Positions 59,822-64,000 of a stretch of 64,000 nt of DNA are shown one piece after another (within the stretch, counting starts at the first letter, position 1; every line of letters starts with the position of its first letter). The position numbers and the translations under genes were made by a program. The notes under the pieces were generated by a model that was not told the DNA's origin, did not search any database, and worked only from the letters and a program-made list of their open reading frames with translations. Source of the DNA: Cytospora piceicola (Eukaryota; Ascomycota; Sordariomycetes; Diaporthales; Cytosporaceae); contig JALQBC010000001.1 in the NCBI GenBank assembly GCA_023375675.1, forward strand, positions 1,922,001-1,986,000, written 5' to 3'.

Positions 59822-60846
59822 TTACTCTTTCTTTGCCTCCCTCGCAGCCTTACGCAAGGCACGAGCTCGAATGTCCTTGTGGCTCGTAAGGTTGAAGCCA
59901 AGTCCAAGCTTGCTACCGAAACCAATCGTCTTCTCAACCCACCATTGTATGATTGCGTGGCTCCACCAGGGGGTAGATGTGTATGCGATGTTTTGCGTTC
60001 CTCCGAGACCAATCTTGCCGAGAGTAGCCCGGACGAAGGGCTTCGGAGTGGGGATCATCGCACTAGGGCGCCTGACCTTGGACATGGCCGAGACCACGAG
60101 GTATGACAGTACGAGGTAGACGTCGACATTGCTAGGCTTCAGCTCTCCGGCGAGGGCTGTGCTCCAGTGTTGCAGGAAGGCCTTGGAACCGCTGTACGTG
60201 GCCAGGTAGGGGATCGGCATCCAGCCTCCGAACGATCCCATGGTCAGGATGAGACCTCTCTTTCGCTGTGCCATTCCGGGAGCAATGATCTGGGTGGTCT
60301 TCAGTGTTCCCAGGCAGTTGATAGTGACGATATCCTGCAGCTCCTTCTTGTCGGTCTCGATAAAGGGGACAGGCATGCTGTGCGACTGGCCAACGTTGTT
60401 GATGAGGATGGCGATGTCAAGACCGTTGACGAGCTCAGCGAGGCGTTCGTAGTCGGATGCATTGTCCTTGGAATAGTCCTGACTATGTCAGCAGCTGAAT
60501 AGGTCAGTGAAGAGTGGGATGGTTGGCATACCATAGCGAGAATCTTGGTCTCGACCTTGAGCTCCTGGGCCAACGCTTCGAGCTTAGACTGCGTACGAGA
60601 AACAAGCACAATGTTGAATCCCTTTGCGGCAAGCTGCTTGGCATACTCCTTGCCCAGTCCGTCGGATGCACCAGTCACGACAGCCCATGATCCGGGACGG
60701 CCATACTTGCGGAGGTTGGTGCCGCTGAGGACGAACAGGTTAAGGAGCAGTTGAACATAGCTAAGAACGCGGCCAGCGACGTAGAGGGCGCCGACCCCGG
60801 CAAATGCCAGTTGAACAGGCTGTGGGATGTTCCTAAGGTAGTCCAT
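59822..60846 (-). CDS. Very-long-chain 3-oxoacyl-CoA reductase (3-ketoacyl reductase, SDR family)
   Basis: Two exons, 60846-60532 and 60478-59822, across a 53-nt intron (GTATGC...GTCAG) give 323 residues. This is the ER enzyme for the first reduction in fatty-acid elongation, using NADPH to turn 3-oxoacyl-CoA into 3-hydroxyacyl-CoA (yeast Ifa38 counterpart). An N-terminal hydrophobic segment ([32 protein letters not shown]) anchors it. SDR motifs are intact: cofactor loop [12 protein letters not shown], catalytic Ser in MGSFGG and YSGSK. The splice gives [20 protein letters not shown]. The basic C-terminus ([13 protein letters not shown]) resembles an ER-retention lysine tail without being a strict KKxx. 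It is divergent from erg28, and both products work in ER lipid synthesis. Confidence 0.92.
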
Positions 60847-61287
60847 CGTGTCGGAATTGTGCCCACGATGATGTTGATAGAAAGCGGTGGGAAGAACGCA
60901 GGAACCCAAGAGCTCAAAAAGGATGAAGACCCGAGTCAACAAAAATTATGGGGTACAAGGCCGAGGTACCAGTAGTGTAGAGTTACATGCCAATTGGTAG
61001 GGATAAACGGACGCTATGACACCGGAAGCTCCGACCGCCTGTCACGGAGTACTTGAGCACCTATGTACCTGAGTATGTAGGAGCTTGGGCCCCTGAGTGC
61101 CCCTGACGCGGTTGCAGCTCCTCATGCCTTCAACAGTACTTATCACACCACCATACTACAAATCTTGGGAAGGCTGAGCAAGACATCAATTGACATCATC
61201 TACACCGACTAGCTGTCACCCTTTTCCAATTGTGTTATTCCACACCATCTAGGAATCCAGTCTTCAATAAACCTCAAGTCTGCGACC
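60847..61287. promoter_or_regulatory. Bidirectional promoter between oxoacyl-CoA reductase and erg28
   Basis: 441 bp between two ATGs on opposite strands. It includes palindrome-like GTACCTGAGTATGTAGG near 61065. The two ER lipid genes may be co-regulated from here; no specific sterol-responsive site can be asserted by eye. Confidence 0.55.
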
Positions 61288-61852
61288 ATGGACAGCCTGT
61301 ACACGATCCTGCCCTCTGTCGAGGACGGCATCCTCCCATACTATCTGCTAGTGGTACGACCAGTGCTTCTTTTCGCCTTTACCGCCCCACCAGCTGAGAC
61401 TAACCACCCTCTAGGTCTCCGTGGCAGCCATAGGAAACGCAGTACAAAACCTCATAACCCTCCACTTCACCCGGCGCATCTATAACGGCCTGTTCGTGGC
61501 CAACCCCTCCGCGAAACCTGACTCCGTGGCCAAGCTCGAGCCCGTCGTCTCCGCCACTCTCAAGGACAAGCCAACTGCCACCGATCAGGTCACTCCCCTC
61601 GCAGCGCGCCTCTTTGGTGTGTACACCATCCTTGCCGGCGTTATCAGAATATATGGAGCCTACAGGGTCAATGATCCAGCCCTGTACCAGATGTGTTTGT
61701 TCACGCATCTGTTGGCGGCGGCGCATTTCGTCAGTGAGACCTTGGTCTTCAAGACCGTGAAGCTGGGGTGGGAGCATACATTCCCCTTTACCGCAGCGTT
61801 CAGTGGAAGTATCTGGATGGGGCTGCAGTACAGCCACTATGTGAAGGCGTAA
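61288..61852 (+). CDS. erg28: Erg28, ER scaffold for sterol C-4 demethylation
   Basis: Two exons, 61288-61353 and 61415-61852, separated by a 61-nt intron (branch ACTAAC) give 167 residues. Erg28 is a small tetra-spanning ER protein that holds together the C-4 demethylation enzymes Erg25, Erg26 and Erg27 in ergosterol synthesis. Typical features are the N-terminal LPYYLLVVSVAAIGNAVQNL helix, TRRIYNGLFVANPSA, the LAARLFGVYTILAGVIRIYGAYRVNDPALYQMCLFTHLLAAAHFVSE stretch (two helices with conserved Arg, Tyr and His), and the final GSIWMGLQYSHYVKA. Slightly longer than yeast Erg28 (148 residues). Head-to-head with the very-long-chain 3-oxoacyl-CoA reductase. Confidence 0.93.
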
Positions 61853-62053
61853 GGAGCACGCAGGTGCGCTCAGGATCAATATGGTGCAATCCAGGTGACC
61901 GCGTTCAAGGATGCTGTCCAGGAGGGGACCGCACAGGGAAGCTGCATGGGAGAAGGCAAATGAATCGAATGTGGGATATCTTTTATATTCACTGGTAAAA
62001 CTTAATGATGGGTGTATCTAAGTATAAACATGCCGGAAATGATGTGTTTACTT

Positions 62054-64000
<1,947 letters not shown>

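Overview
The window is nuclear DNA of a filamentous ascomycete (Pezizomycotina, most likely a Sordariomycete). The evidence is short 53-157 nt spliceosomal introns with CTAAC/CTGAC branch sites, typical fungal protein families (Crh-type GH16 transglycosylase, GPI-tailed chitin deacetylase, Erg28, Nup170), and a 15 kb block carrying the signature of repeat-induced point mutation (RIP): CpA and TpG almost absent, TpA in large excess, CpG retained, no reading frame. Species cannot be named from the sequence alone.

Layout. 1-15085 is an RIP-destroyed, AT-rich repeat block. Inside it I can delimit one LTR retrotransposon (2370-14543) by two 303-bp direct repeats that differ only by transitions, flanked by a 4-bp target duplication. 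The block ends abruptly about 125 bp before the first gene. From 15.2 kb to the end the sequence is ordinary gene-dense euchromatin with 17 protein genes: an F-box protein; a secreted gamma-glutamyltransferase; a secreted GH2 beta-mannosidase; a BTB-like protein with a disturbed frame; an F-box/2EXR-like protein; a small membrane protein; a membrane-anchored M24 peptidase; a Git1-like MFS transporter; a second large F-box protein; a Pro-rich unknown; a Crh-type GPI cell-wall transglycosylase; a multi-pass membrane protein of unknown function; a NIPA-type magnesium transporter; a GPI-tailed CE4 chitin deacetylase; nucleoporin Nup170; very-long-chain 3-oxoacyl-CoA reductase; Erg28; and galactose-1-phosphate uridylyltransferase.

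How the genes relate. This is not a biosynthetic cluster. Three local themes are visible: cell-wall and secreted polysaccharide/peptide enzymes (GGT, beta-mannosidase, Crh, chitin deacetylase); a divergent pair of ER lipid genes (3-oxoacyl-CoA reductase and Erg28) sharing a 441-bp promoter; and a divergent peptidase/MFS transporter pair. Exon structures were rebuilt by hand from splice signals, reading phase and conserved family motifs. Two introns appear to have non-canonical donors (GC-AG in the beta-mannosidase, AT-AG in the multi-pass membrane protein). I found no convincing new defence, toxin or secondary-metabolite system. The most notable items are the RIP-frozen LTR element, the unusual introns, the broken frame in the BTB-like gene and a tandemly repeated Cys-containing module in the chitin deacetylase tail.
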